Assembly: GCA_973895155.1 (NCBI GenBank)
Contig: OZ316897.1
Coordinates: 13,144,001 to 13,208,000, forward strand
Direction: 5' to 3'
Origin: Marsupella aquatica
Taxonomy: Eukaryota > Marchantiophyta
Length of the DNA stretch: 64,000 nucleotides
The notes below the pieces were generated by a model. The model saw only the letters and a program-made list of their open reading frames with translations. It had not been told where the DNA came from and searched no databases. Below, piece after piece: positions 36,444 through 47,857 of this stretch (the stretch's first letter is position 1; every line of letters begins with the position of its first letter). The translations under genes and the position numbers were made by a program.

Positions 36444-38366
36444 ATGTCCATTCCGTGCTCCTGCTTGCCTGCCAAGGACTTGTCAATCGCTTCGTGTCTA
36501 GTCTCCACCATATCTGTTGGGGGGAGGCGGAAGAAGGAGAAGCAGGAAGCGTACCGACTGCAATGGGTGGTGCGCTGCTGCGATAAGCCTACACCGGCAG
36601 CGAAGAAGATAGTGAGAATCCAGCCCAGGACGACGAAAACAGACTCATCATGGAGGAATGTGAATCTGAAAAAGGAGGCAAAGGGAGTGCGGTTGACCGG
36701 CGGCAGTCCCTTCACGAAATTGCACATTGCTGCTCCAGATGCTAATAGAGAGCAGAGACCTGGCTCTGGTCAGGGAAAGAGCGGGAAAGAGGAAGCTGCT
36801 GCTTTGACACAACAGGAGATGATGCCTACTCCTCCACAAGCTCCATTGCTGGATGCCCTACAAAAATGTGCAGCACAAGACACTGCTGCCTTTCATTTCC
36901 CGGGGCACCACCGTGGACTCGTTGCTCCACCTATTCTGGCCGACAGCGTTGGCCGGGCCATTTTTGCTCACGATTTACCAGAGCTAACAGAGCTAGACAA
37001 TCTGTTTGCACCTGCTGGTGTCATCGCAGAGGCTCAGAAAAAGGCTGCCATTGCATTCGGAGCTGGCAACACATATTTTCTCGTCAATGGGACCACATGT
37101 GGCATCCAAGCGGCAATCATGGCGACTTGTAAGCCAGGAGATGTTCTCATTCTTCCCAGAAATTGTCACCTCTCGGCTATCTCAGGTATGGTGCTCTCTG
37201 GAACTCTACCATGGTATGTGATACCCAACTATGATTCATATTGGGGAGTGTCTCATGGAGTTAGCAGGGACGCCATTGAGACAGCAATTGCTCAAGTGCA
37301 CTCAGCTGGAGGGAGAGTCGGGGCAGTGCTGATTGTCTCCCCCACCTACTATGGAGTTTGCAGCCCAGTTGGAGACATTGCACAAGTGTGTTTTGACAAT
37401 GAAGTCCCTCTGATCGTTGATGAGGCTCACGGAGCACATTTCAGGTTCCACGAGGATTTTCCCAGCACTGCCCTCGAGCAGGGGGCTGACATAGCAGTCC
37501 AATCTACTCACAAGGTGTTGAGCTCTCTCACGCAGTCGTCCATGCTCCATGTGAAGGAAGGGGCAAGGGTGGATCAGGATCTTCTCCTCAGATGCCTCCA
37601 AATGGTGCAAAGCTCCAGTCCTAGTTATCTCCTCCTTTCTTCTCTGGATGCTGCTCGTGCACAGATGAGCGCTGCCGTAGATGAAGACGCTGACTCCTTC
37701 AATAGTAAGCTTCTAGGGCCTGCGGTTGACTTGGCAGCAGTTGCCAAGGGGCTGCTTAGAGAGATTCCCAATCTTGTGGTCATGGATGAAGACACAATCC
37801 AGGCCATGGGGGAAGACTTTGCTGGTTTGGACCCACTTCGCATTACTGTGGGTTTGTGGAGGCTCAGTGTGAATGGATACCAAGCAGATGATGTGCTTCG
37901 CTTGGAGTTCGGAGTCATTTGCGAATTGCCATCAATGCAGTCTCTCACCTTCGCCATGAACAGTGGAACGACTGCCCGGGACGTTGCACGTTTGGTAGAG
38001 GCCCTGAAAGCTTTGTCTCTTTGGTTCGCGAAGGAGAATGACAACATCACAATGGAAGAAGCTGCAAATAACTTGCATGGCGATAAAAATCTCGTCCGGC
38101 CGCTCTTGGAGCTACCGCCCACCTCTGCATTGAGTCCCAGGGATGCTTTCTTCTGCAAGACAGTGAAAGTAGATACTGACCGTGCAGTTGGCCAAATCTC
38201 TGCCGAGCTCCTGTGCCCTTATCCTCCAGGGATCCCTGTAATTACCCCTGGGGAGGTCATCACTGAGGAAACTCTGGTTTACTTGAGAACTATCATCGAG
38301 AAAGGGGGCACAGTGAGTGGGGCTTCGGACCCCAATCTCCGTTCCATCTCCATCTGTCAAAGATGA
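36444..38366 (+). CDS. PLP-dependent Orn/Lys/Arg decarboxylase family (major domain), intronless, probably plastid-targeted
   Basis: 640 residues in one frame. Residues 1 to about 125 are rich in Ser, Arg, Lys and Ala, have no family similarity and look like an organelle transit peptide. From about residue 135 the aminotransferase-fold decarboxylase domain is clear: FHFPGHHRG, DLPELTELDNL, NGTTCGIQAAI, and PTYYGVCSP. IVDEAHGAHF follows, with PLP-interacting Asp326 and His329. QSTHKVLSSLTQSSML carries the Schiff-base lysine at Lys357. The C-terminal Orn_DC_C-like region with PYPPGIPVITPGE is also present. Bacterial and cyanobacterial relatives remove the carboxyl group from ornithine, lysine or arginine in polyamine synthesis; the substrate here is unknown. 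It differs from the alanine-racemase-fold decarboxylases of the classical plant polyamine pathway. A cyanobacterial/plastid origin is plausible but inferred. Confidence 0.9.
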   Translation: MSIPCSCLPAKDLSIASCLVSTISVGGRRKKEKQEAYRLQWVVRCCDKPTPAAKKIVRIQPRTTKTDSSWRNVNLKKEAKGVRLTGGSPFTKLHIAAPDANREQRPGSGQGKSGKEEAAALTQQEMMPTPPQAPLLDALQKCAAQDTAAFHFPGHHRGLVAPPILADSVGRAIFAHDLPELTELDNLFAPAGVIAEAQKKAAIAFGAGNTYFLVNGTTCGIQAAIMATCKPGDVLILPRNCHLSAISGMVLSGTLPWYVIPNYDSYWGVSHGVSRDAIETAIAQVHSAGGRVGAVLIVSPTYYGVCSPVGDIAQVCFDNEVPLIVDEAHGAHFRFHEDFPSTALEQGADIAVQSTHKVLSSLTQSSMLHVKEGARVDQDLLLRCLQMVQSSSPSYLLLSSLDAARAQMSAAVDEDADSFNSKLLGPAVDLAAVAKGLLREIPNLVVMDEDTIQAMGEDFAGLDPLRITVGLWRLSVNGYQADDVLRLEFGVICELPSMQSLTFAMNSGTTARDVARLVEALKALSLWFAKENDNITMEEAANNLHGDKNLVRPLLELPPTSALSPRDAFFCKTVKVDTDRAVGQISAELLCPYPPGIPVITPGEVITEETLVYLRTIIEKGGTVSGASDPNLRSISICQR

Positions 38367-38931
38367 TCTTACTTCGAGTCGCCTATGTCTGAGTTTGTTT
38401 ATGGGCATTCAGAGCCTCTTGAAATTCAATGATCATCCTTTCGAGGTAACTGACTGGATCTCCTCTTCCTCTGAAATTTCTGGTACACAAGAGTTGCGAT
38501 GGCACGTCATTCATTCCCAATCGTATGGCTCAAAGGAAGGCCAGTCCGTACTGTACAGGCTGAGAACACTCTGTGCAAGCTACAATAGCGAGAAAATTAT
38601 ATCCATTCAATTCGATTCCCTCTGTCGAAGGAGTTTTTATTACCTTTGTCGAAGGATTTCTCAGTTGCCATTTGAAATCTACATTTGATACCAGTCCAGT
38701 CTGTATGTTGTGTCCAACTCTATACATCGAATGCGCAACGTTCTTTGATTTATACTCGTTGGTCTCGTCTGTGCGTGCAATTGCCGCTTTGGCTAGTTTC
38801 TAGATTGGTTTCTTTCCATATCGCCACTGTGTTGGAATCTATAGTGACATTTGGATTTATATCAGGCAACTACTACTTTGCATGACGGAAACTAGAGGAA
38901 GATGCCCGTTAGATATGATAGACATTATGCG

Positions 38932-38999
<68 letters not shown>

Positions 39000-40413
39000 A
39001 CACACCACACACACACTCACAAATGTCTCTTAATTCTCGAGATATGTAAATGCCATTTGACTTGAGTTTCCGTTAGTTTCACCTCAAGAAGTGAATACAG
39101 AGTCTTCTTCCTAAAGAAATGAAACCGTTGTCCAAGTTTTTCTCGTTCTCTCTTCTGCATTCACAGCTTGAAGTCCTGCATATATTTGTGCAGATGCAAA
39201 ACACAATTTTTATCTTCAGGAGAGCACCAAGCAAAGAATCGAGAATCTGAGGATTTGGTCACATGAGGTTGCAGTCGATTACAAGCAATTAGCCTGAAAC
39301 TCGTGAAAACTGTGCAGCAAATATCAACAGGAAACCGATAGGTACATGGCACGGTTGAAGCAGCGGTGTTTCTAGTGGTTTTGATCCTCTTCACAGACTC
39401 CGAGTCAGGTCTTGGTCACCAGAACATTATTTTATTTGGCGTGGATTATGAAAGCAAGCTGCACGAAGCACAAGCGCAACCACTATTTCCCCGTCCAGTA
39501 TTCAACATCCAAAGCTCTTGAACTCGTTGCAATGATTGGGAGGCAGCTTTATCCGCTTTATCACGACAAAAATATGTTCGTCAATACTGCTCCAAACCAG
39601 TCCGCATGCTTTGTACCAAGAGCCTGGACGTTGGGGGCTAAAGTTCACTTTCTGGGCCATTGGGTGTTCAACTGTAGAAAGGGGTGTTCAGGAAAATTTT
39701 GTACAGAGAATCACGACGGCCCTTCTGTTAATAGATAAAGAGAAAGGGAAAACGCGAATGTAGTGAAGTGTATCTCCACTGATTTTGTACGCCGCAATGA
39801 GGATTCTCCATAGACTATTTGCTGGGAGAATTTGAGCTCAACACTGGTTTGGACGTAAGAGACGGGATATGTACTAAATTTGTTAGAGCAAGACTTCAGT
39901 TTTGCTCCGTGTTCCTGGGCTCAGTCAGGTTTGGACTTGCGTAAAGGCGGACAGAAGAGAGTAAGAGTTTGACCTGAGCACCTGTGAATTGCTAGATTAG
40001 GGAAGTACTGAACAATGTTCAGGTAGGGTATGTCACTAAAATCTTTTTTCCGACTCCTCAATCTAGCAGAAAGTAGATACATGACTGCTGCGTATTGTCT
40101 ATTCATGGTGGACTGATACACAAATAAGTTAAGTAGCATACCTGAAAGTAGACCGATTAACTATCCACTTGCCAGTTGTTGTTTCTAAGTTGCAGCATTG
40201 GACCGACCAAACATATCAAATCGTTGCAATGCTCGTCAATGTTGATCTGTAGAGGTGGAGGTTTGCGGGTAGGATGCACATGGCCCGAATGATTTGATCA
40301 AGATGTATATAACAAAATTTCAGTGGAATGCATAGCTGCAAAGTAGCCGAACACTGAGGAACGTGGTTTACTTATTTTCACAACAGGCGATTTCTAAATA
40401 TTTTGAAAAAGTG
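38367..40413. other. Intergenic region with a CT microsatellite
   Basis: No gene recognised. The only strong feature is the (CT)n run. From about 39990 the sequence is a diverged copy of the receptor-kinase 3' flank found again at about 41560-42580. Confidence 0.5.
38935..39008. repeat. (CT)n microsatellite followed by CA-rich tract
   Basis: About 30 uninterrupted CT units run from 38935 to 38996, followed by 'gacacacaccacacacac'. Confidence 0.97.
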
Positions 40414-41095
40414 TTACAATAATAGAATTGAGTACACTTCCCAATTATTTGATTGGAAAAGAGGGTTATGTGTAAGTAGGAGATGGTGTAGGTTCACCAG
40501 GCCACTCAGATCAGGGATCTCCCCGGCGAGTGCATTTGTGTCAAGAGAGAGGGATTGTAGGCTTTGGCAGGCAGAAATGCTGCGTGGAATGGGACCAGAG
40601 AACCCACCATAAGACAGATCCAAATAGGTAAGCCCAACTAAAGATCCAACATCGTCTGGGATGTCAATGTCTTGGAAATTGTTGTTCCCCAATCCAGCAC
40701 GCTAAGATCTGTCAGGTTTGACCATACACCCATGCTCGGCAGCAACGCCAACAATGAATTCCCAACCAGAAAACCTTAGCTACTCTACGGTGAAATCTTT
40801 CGTGCAAGTACTCCAGCCCAACCACACAGGCGTTGTCGTTCGTCTCCATCCAAGTTCTCCAGTACCCTTTGGAGATCACCCAACCATCTACTTCCGTCAT
40901 CTGGTTGAAGCTCAGAAGAGTTTGAACTTCGCCAATGGTGCTGCTATTCTGATGAGCATCCACACGGGCCAGCACCCAAAGCCAGAGAAGCACCGTGGAA
41001 ATCCGTTCAAGGCCGCTCGAGAACGCTGAGATCGATGCAAGAGTTACGGCCATTGTCATACACGGCATAGTTGTTTCTTCCTGCAGCTCCTGCAC
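40414..41095 (-). pseudogene. Truncated, frameshifted copy of the neighbouring LRR receptor kinase
   Basis: The N-terminal part (MQELQEETTM, signal-peptide region, GEVQTLLSF) closely follows the intact gene at 42667-45807. The frame is lost after DNACV near 40850, where the intact gene reads DNACAWAGVTC. Similarity resumes in another frame at IPDDVGSLVGLTYLDLS and runs to LSGLVNLHHLLLTHNP, where it stops. The rest of the LRRs, the transmembrane segment and the kinase are missing. Immediately beyond the break the sequence matches the 3' flank of the intact gene (shared 'aatattttgaaaaagtg' and 'aataatagaattgag'). So this is a tandem duplicate with a frameshift and a roughly 2.5-kb internal deletion. 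No product is expected. Confidence 0.92.
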
Positions 41096-42666
41096 AACAA
41101 GAACTTAATGTCATGGTATCGGATATTAACTTAAGAACATATTTTTACTTATGGAAATCTTTGGTGTCATGACATCTTTGACAGAAGGACATCTTTGGTG
41201 CCACAATTGTTTTTAATTTAATGACATCTGTTATTGAATAACACCTTTGTGCAAACTTAACAACATATTTTTACTTATGGAAATCTCTGGTGTCATGACA
41301 TCTTTGACATAAGGACATCTTTGGTGCCACTTTTTTTTTAAATTAATGATATCTGTTATTGAACAACATCTTTATGCAACGCACTGATATTGAGCTAGTG
41401 AGATCATAATAATTGATTCCAAAGAACATCTATGAGTCCCCATCATCTATGGATGATTATGTTCTTTGTATTGATGACCTTTCATTATCTTTACATGATA
41501 TGTGTTCTGTCATCCCTCATTTTTGGTCGAATTGTTGCGTAAATCACATTGCTCGGTTAGGGTAGTACTGAACAATGTTTAGTCAGGGTAGGACTGGACA
41601 GTGATGAACCAGGATTATGTTTAATTTGTCACTCAATCCTTTTTGTTGCCCCCCCAATATTCCTGCAGAAAATAGATACATGACTAGATACACGATTTCT
41701 CCTTACCATCTCTTCGTGGTGGACTCTTACATGATGGGAATCTAATCGGAGAACATACCACAAAGGAATCAACTGACACAATCAATCGACACCAACAAAG
41801 ATAGTACATGGTTTACCCCATTGGGGTTATGTCCACGGTCGTGAGAGAAGAAACAATATGAACATAACAAGTACATCCACCATAGCCTGATTCCACAAGA
41901 TCCACTACAACCTGATCTCTCTTACCGTCTAGCCTGAGTACACAGAATACTGAACTCTCAAATGTGAGCAAATATTTGGGTTCTCCTTGGGTAATTATAC
42001 CCTTACCCCATGGTCTATAGGAACCTAGAACTGAAGGAGTAATTTAAATGAGTGTTATCTTAGTCTACTAAAGCCTAACTAGTAATATGGAAGTAAATAT
42101 GTTATACTAGAGACATAACCTAATATTACACAAACAAGTTTATGCAGCACACCTGTCCAAAAACGTAATTAAGTCTCCCCTTGCCAGTTGTTTTTTCTAT
42201 GTTGAACCATCTGATCCATTAAACATATGAAATTGTTTCAACGTGCTTCAACAGGGAGTCGCAAACTTTGAAGCTGCGGGAAAACTACCAATTTTGGTCA
42301 CGGGTCAGGATTTTGCGGACACGGATTTTGGTGTCCACCACTTTTTCCGAAGGCAGGCAGTCATGCTAGTTATCAGATGCCCTAGTGATGATGTGTAGAG
42401 GTGGGGGGTTGCGGGTAGGATGCACATGGCCAGAAAGATTTGTTCAAGATGTATGTAACAGAGTTTGAGTGGAATGCATAGCTACAAAGTGGCCAAACAC
42501 CGAGGAACGTGGTTTACTTACTTTCACAATAGGGGATTTCGAAATATTTTGAAAAAGTGACACAATAATAGAATTGAGAGAAGTTACGAATCGTTGATTG
42601 CAAAAATACTCCCACACAATAGACTGAATGTACTAATCTTCACTACCGTCATCTCAGGTTTGATTT
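41096..42666. other. Spacer between LRR kinase duplicates
   Basis: It contains a 126-bp direct duplication (about 41130-41256 and 41257-41381, sharing 'atttttacttatggaaatct' and 'tgtcatgacatctttgaca'). From about 41560 it also contains the 3' flank shared with the truncated copy. No gene is visible. Confidence 0.7.
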
Positions 42667-45600
42667 TTATCGTTGCCTTGCGAGTTTACGGAGCTCCGAC
42701 ATTTCAATGCCAGTAGCATCACTGGGTAGACATGAACTAGAGCTATTGCTGTAGAAATCGTTAGAGAGGCAAACATTGTTATCATATCGTGGATCCTCTC
42801 CGTCATTCTCTTCGATCATCGTGATACGGGAGCTGTCTTCTCCCGCCGCAACCCCTGAGATAGTCGATGACATCTGGAGAGAGATCAGTTCTTCGGATGT
42901 GCCGTGAAGCAGGAACCAAAGGTTTTGCAGTTCTTTCAAAACCTCGCTCATGCTTGGTCTAGCCTTGGATCGCATGTGTAGACATTGCATTGCTAGTCTT
43001 CCCACATTCAAGATCGACTCCCTGCCCTCGCCGGCCAAGTCACCGTAGGTCTCTGTAAGGGCTCCATCTATCAGTTGCCGTAAATCTCCATTTTCAATGT
43101 GTTTCTTCGCGAAATATACCAGACTAGTTTCCTCTCCACTCCTCCCAAAGTCTATTGCAGGTTTCGCTGAGATGAGTTCCAACAGAACCACACCAAAGCC
43201 ATAGACGTCACTTTTGTCAGTTAGCTGGTAGGACATGTAATACTCGGGATCAATGTACCCAACGGTGCCATGAATTGCAAGAGTCGAGACATGGGTGGCT
43301 TCAACGGAAGATAGCTTCGAGATACCAAAATCTGCCACTTTGGCATTAAGCTCATCGTTTAACAAAATGTTAGCCGACTTGACATCTCTATGATAAATTG
43401 GAAAACTGGCAGCTGAATGCAGATAGTTCAAGGCATCTGCGGTTTGAATTGCAATCCGAAGTCGTTGTTTCCAGCTCAAAGGTACTGTCCCGATTTTTCC
43501 TTGAAGATGTTCTCGGAGGGTGCCATTCGAAACAAGCTCAAAGACAAGCAAAGCAACTTTGTTTTCCATGCAACATCCCAGGAGCTTCACAAGATGACGA
43601 TGGTTTACTTGAGACAAGATCCTGACCTCGTTCAAGAACTGGTCCTTTTCCTTCTCAGATCCCTCGCGCTTGCTTCTCTTGATAGCCACCATAGTTCCAT
43701 CGCTGAGTTTGCCCGTGTATACAGTCCCGAAACCTCCCTCTCCTATCTGCGCACTATCAGCAAAATTGTCGGTGGCTTTCTTGAGGTCCCGAAGCGACAT
43801 CAATGCTGCAGATTCTCTCTCCAGCAGCATTTTGATTAAATCTCCATCTTGTTGCTGTCTTTTGCGATAAACTCTCCATCGCCACCAAGCAACCAAAACA
43901 CTTCCGAGAGCTACTGTAACTGATCCGGCCACTGTGACCAAAACCCACCATCGTACACCTTTCCATTGGGGACATGAATGTAACGGACCACCACAAAGCC
44001 CAGGATTGCCTTCGAAAAAGCTTGGATTATAAAGCGTATCTGGTAGTCTAGTAGGAAGCTGTCCAGACAGGCTATTATTGGTCAATTCGAGAGTTGTTAG
44101 ATTCGGAAGCATAACAACGGCATCCGGAACTGGTCCCATTATATGATTGTTCGACAAGTTCAAGGATTGGAGAGCCGGCAGCCATGTGCTATTGAAAGCC
44201 GCACCCAATATCTGCCCCTGCAAATGATTGTTGCTTAAATCCAGAACCTCAAGGGAAGTCGCCGATGAGGGGAAGGATAAAGGCAGAGGCGTTCCGGAGA
44301 GATAGTTGCCTTGCATCTGAAACGATTTTACAGATGTATTAAGCACGAAAAACTCCAGCACAGCCCTCAGTGGATCAGGATTGACTTCCGTCGCACTCAA
44401 TTGAAGATTGTTGTTGCTGATGTCGACAATATCTAGGTGCCATGCTCTAAATTTAACTGAATCATGGCTGATCTGTACCAGTCTCGATAGGTCCCCACTA
44501 AAGGAGTTATCTGCCAGTCGCATTTCCGTCATCTGACCATAACATTGACTAAGAAACTCAACAATGTCTCCGGAGAGGCTGTTGTTCTGAAGGGACAGAA
44601 TGCGCATAGAACTATTTCCATTGTTGCAAATGGAGGGAACGGGACCACTCAGGTGATTGTGACTCAAATCTATGACATAGTAATTGTAATGTTTGGTTCC
44701 ATCGAATGGTATATGACCAGTAAGAAAATTATGTGAAAGCTTCAAGCCAGGCGCGTTCGGCAAGTTCGATGCAGTAGGTTGCAGCAAATTTGCAGGGATG
44801 CTGCCTGTGAGCTGATTGTGAGACAAATCGACCCAAGTGGCGTCAGTCATATTTAACCGGAAATCTGAAGGGATGTGGCCAGACAGTTGGTTGTGTGACA
44901 AATCAAGGATCCTGAGTTTCACCAACTTAGTTATGTTGGCCGGAATCGGACCCTGTAGTTGATTGTAAGCGATAGAGAAGTGCTCGAAATTCTTTGCATC
45001 TGGGAAGATGCCCCCCTCCTCGAACCCCGTGAAGGTGTTGTTATCAAGCAAGAGCTCCAAAAGGTTGGTCAGATTTGAAAGAGAAGGGATAGTACCACTA
45101 AACATGTTATTACTCAAATCTATCTTGAGAGGACTATCTAGTTTTCCGAGCGATTTTGGAAAAGAGCCACTAAGGTGGTTATATCCCAGTAGGAGATACT
45201 GTAGGTTCACCAAGCCACTCAGATCAGGGATCTCCCCGGCGAGTGCATTTCCTTGGAGAAGGAGGTCTCGGAGTCTGTGGCAGACAGAAATGCTGTGTGG
45301 TATGGGACCAGAGAACCCACCAAAAGACAGATCCAAATGGGTAAGCCCAACTAAAGATCCAATATCGTCTGGGATGACAATACCCTGGAAATGGTTGAAC
45401 GACAAATCCAACCTGCGAAGATCTGTCAGGTTTGACAATACACCCAGGCTCGGCAGCGACGTCAATTGCCAATTGAAAAAACTGAGCTGCTCTACAGTGG
45501 AATCTTTTGTGCAAGTAACTCCAGCCCAAGCACAGGCGTTGTCGTCCGTCTCCTTCCAAGTTCCCCAATAACCGTCGGAGTTCACCCAATCACCGACTTC

Positions 45601-45807
45601 CGTCATCTTTTTGAACCTCAGAAGAGTTTGAACTTCGCCACCGGTGCTGCTATTCGGATTAGCATCGACACGGGCCAGCACCCAAAGGCAGAGAAGCACC
45701 GTGCACAATCGTTGTAGGCCTCTTGAAAACGCTGATATCGATGCAAGAGTTATGGCCATTGTCATCCGTTGCATAGTTGTTTCTTCCTGTAGTTCCTGCG
45801 CATGCAA
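42667..45807 (-). CDS. LRR receptor-like protein kinase, intronless, 1046 residues
   Basis: Plasma-membrane receptor kinase. The order is an N-terminal hydrophobic signal region (about residues 17-50) and an LRRNT-type segment ending CAWAGVTC. About a dozen or more plant-type LRRs (LxxLxLSxNxLSGxIP) follow to about residue 600, with a short cysteine cap (GLCGGPLHSC). A single transmembrane helix lies at about 618-644, then a kinase domain from about 685 to 980. The kinase looks catalytically competent: glycine loop GEGGFGTVYTG, VAIK lysine, HRDVKSANILL (about residue 806), DFG (about 826) and the activation segment GTVGYIDPEYY. The kinase resembles the WAK/CrRLK-like sub-groups in its HGTVGYIDPEYY segment. 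The ligand is unknown. It lies next to a degenerate tandem copy downstream and a divergent small secreted-protein ORF upstream. Confidence 0.95.
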   Translation of the reverse strand: MHAQELQEETTMQRMTMAITLASISAFSRGLQRLCTVLLCLWVLARVDANPNSSTGGEVQTLLRFKKMTEVGDWVNSDGYWGTWKETDDNACAWAGVTCTKDSTVEQLSFFNWQLTSLPSLGVLSNLTDLRRLDLSFNHFQGIVIPDDIGSLVGLTHLDLSFGGFSGPIPHSISVCHRLRDLLLQGNALAGEIPDLSGLVNLQYLLLGYNHLSGSFPKSLGKLDSPLKIDLSNNMFSGTIPSLSNLTNLLELLLDNNTFTGFEEGGIFPDAKNFEHFSIAYNQLQGPIPANITKLVKLRILDLSHNQLSGHIPSDFRLNMTDATWVDLSHNQLTGSIPANLLQPTASNLPNAPGLKLSHNFLTGHIPFDGTKHYNYYVIDLSHNHLSGPVPSICNNGNSSMRILSLQNNSLSGDIVEFLSQCYGQMTEMRLADNSFSGDLSRLVQISHDSVKFRAWHLDIVDISNNNLQLSATEVNPDPLRAVLEFFVLNTSVKSFQMQGNYLSGTPLPLSFPSSATSLEVLDLSNNHLQGQILGAAFNSTWLPALQSLNLSNNHIMGPVPDAVVMLPNLTTLELTNNSLSGQLPTRLPDTLYNPSFFEGNPGLCGGPLHSCPQWKGVRWWVLVTVAGSVTVALGSVLVAWWRWRVYRKRQQQDGDLIKMLLERESAALMSLRDLKKATDNFADSAQIGEGGFGTVYTGKLSDGTMVAIKRSKREGSEKEKDQFLNEVRILSQVNHRHLVKLLGCCMENKVALLVFELVSNGTLREHLQGKIGTVPLSWKQRLRIAIQTADALNYLHSAASFPIYHRDVKSANILLNDELNAKVADFGISKLSSVEATHVSTLAIHGTVGYIDPEYYMSYQLTDKSDVYGFGVVLLELISAKPAIDFGRSGEETSLVYFAKKHIENGDLRQLIDGALTETYGDLAGEGRESILNVGRLAMQCLHMRSKARPSMSEVLKELQNLWFLLHGTSEELISLQMSSTISGVAAGEDSSRITMIEENDGEDPRYDNNVCLSNDFYSNSSSSCLPSDATGIEMSELRKLARQR

Positions 45808-46389
45808 CTAGAAAATAATGTGATTATTCCAATGTGGTCCTAAGCTAATCGTAAACTGAACGGCTTCCAACTAAAGCGACACGATACGTTGTGTTGAGAG
45901 GATTGCAATGCATTCCTATTGAATGCCAGAGGAAGTTGAAACGCAAGCTTCTTCGAGTCTTGACAAATTGTCAGTCAAAGTCCTGTCTAAAACAGTTCAT
46001 AGTCAGTTGACTCAGACCGAAACCACTCCGTTGGGTCTAAATAGGGTCTACATAGAAAGCCGAGTGAACAATGGAGTCTTAAACTAAGAGTATGACGGCT
46101 CTCGATCTAGATCGACTGTTGGGCTAAACTGGACTAACAAAAGAAGTGTTCATTTCAATTGAGAATGTTGGGCTAAATTGGGCCAACAAAAGAACTGTTG
46201 ATTTGAGAGTGCATGAAACTAAGTCAAACAACAGACATTCTTCATTCACACAAATCCAACTGGGCATGTTCTATACATACGTGTCACTCAACGGGTTACG
46301 AAAAAGGTCGAATATTGGAAGTGAATTGATCGCTCGGCAAGATGCTCACCAGTACCTAGTTCAGTGGAGCACAGAGATCGACGTAACTC

Positions 46390-46770
46390 ATGTCAACCAT
46401 TTTTATCGGTGTAGTACTAACTGTCTTACTCATCTGGGCGGCAAAGACTCAAGCGCAACATGGCCAATCACATTTTGCAGGCTCTCCACTCAGCTACACT
46501 GCTGGACTTATGCCCCCGTCCAATCAAGCTCTTCGATGGATCGACAAGAATGGAATTCAGGGAACTCAGAATCTCGATGATGACTTTCCAGAAGCTTCTG
46601 CACCGTGCTACCTTGGCGGCACCTCGACCCCTCCTGTGCAACGTAAATTCACAGAGCTGTATATGAACAAGTCTTCCTGGTACTCACGGAAACTAAGGCT
46701 TCGAGCTCTATCTTATGATTGTGCAGACAATCTGTGGAGAGACGGGAATGTACTCCAAGTCTATCAATAA
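46390..46770 (+). CDS. Small secreted protein candidate, 126 residues
   Basis: The ORF starts MSTIFIGVVLTVLLIWAAKTQAQ, a textbook signal peptide with likely cleavage after residue 22. The remaining roughly 104 residues are hydrophilic, contain two cysteines (in APCYLGG and SYDCADN) and end with WRDGNVLQVYQ. I recognise no family. It starts 583 bp from the start of the LRR receptor kinase, on the opposite strand, so the two could share a bidirectional promoter. No intron signal is needed. It could still be a chance ORF; the strong signal peptide is the main support. Confidence 0.4.
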   Translation: MSTIFIGVVLTVLLIWAAKTQAQHGQSHFAGSPLSYTAGLMPPSNQALRWIDKNGIQGTQNLDDDFPEASAPCYLGGTSTPPVQRKFTELYMNKSSWYSRKLRLRALSYDCADNLWRDGNVLQVYQ

Positions 46771-47857
46771 TAGAAGCTGATGAAACCCGAATTCAGCGAC
46801 CTCGACGTACGTGGGTTAATTGTGAGTCGTTCACCTCCGGGCACGCTGCGCAATGTCGACCCGGCCTGGAAGCCAACTCAGTTGACAAAGTGCACTTGCG
46901 AATATGACCCTCCTTTTAGACCCGACTCCATGGAATCTATCCCACTACCCCTCCTATCTCCACTTCTATCTCCACTCCTAGCTTCGAATACACTCAGCCG
47001 TTGGATGCTGTCTACAACTCAAAAATATAGCTTGCCTGCTCTCAGCCCCGTTAGATGCAATGTATGACTCAAAATGAAGATTCTCATTGAGAAAAAAGCG
47101 ACATCGGATAATGATGAATGTTCAATGAGAAACAAGTCAAAAAAATCAATGCAATCTCATCGGTTGGGAGCTATTTTTTAAATTTAAATTTGGTGGGCAG
47201 CTTTGGGCAGATCACTGGCAGCATGGCGAGCAAGCTTTGCGCAGATTCGGGCTGACGCACTCCTTATCAAGCACGCATTAGAAAGGACTGAACAGGCCCC
47301 TAGAGGCCTAGAGCATGCTAGGGAGTTGCTACTCTACCCTTTGTTGGTTGGGTCAACTTTTGGTGTCAAGGCAAGAAAGACAGGCCCTTAAGATCTTATC
47401 TTGTGTACTTGATGGACCATGGAGATTGATTTGACAGGACTTGACCAGGCTCTTCCGATTGTCAACATGGAAGAAATCCAATAATGACAGTAAGTCCACT
47501 TAAGTCCAAGCTACAAGCAGTCCCTCAAGAATTTGTCTCCGCTCCACAGGGTTTTAAAAATTTAAAAATTTAGATTTTACTCTGTGTGAACCTCAGTGAT
47601 GGGGACCGGGGGACCCAGTAGGCCAAAAGGCAAGATTGCAAAAGAACTTACAGCAAAGAGAGACAACCACAGCCAAGGTCCAATCAAAGATTCAGGCTAT
47701 GGAATGTCATTTATGACTTTTTGTACCTACGCTGCCGGATGTATGAACACCCTGGGTTAAATCAACACCGCGTTAATGCGCTCCAAGTTTAGCGGCACCC
47801 CGTACGCTGCCCGTCACGAAATCCAATGCTGCCTGCCCGTTCCCCGAAGCGGCCTAG
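46771..47857. other. Intergenic, no gene recognised
   Basis: Short unsupported ORFs only. The left border of the Mutator-like element should be here or just right of it, but no terminal repeat could be located. Confidence 0.4.
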
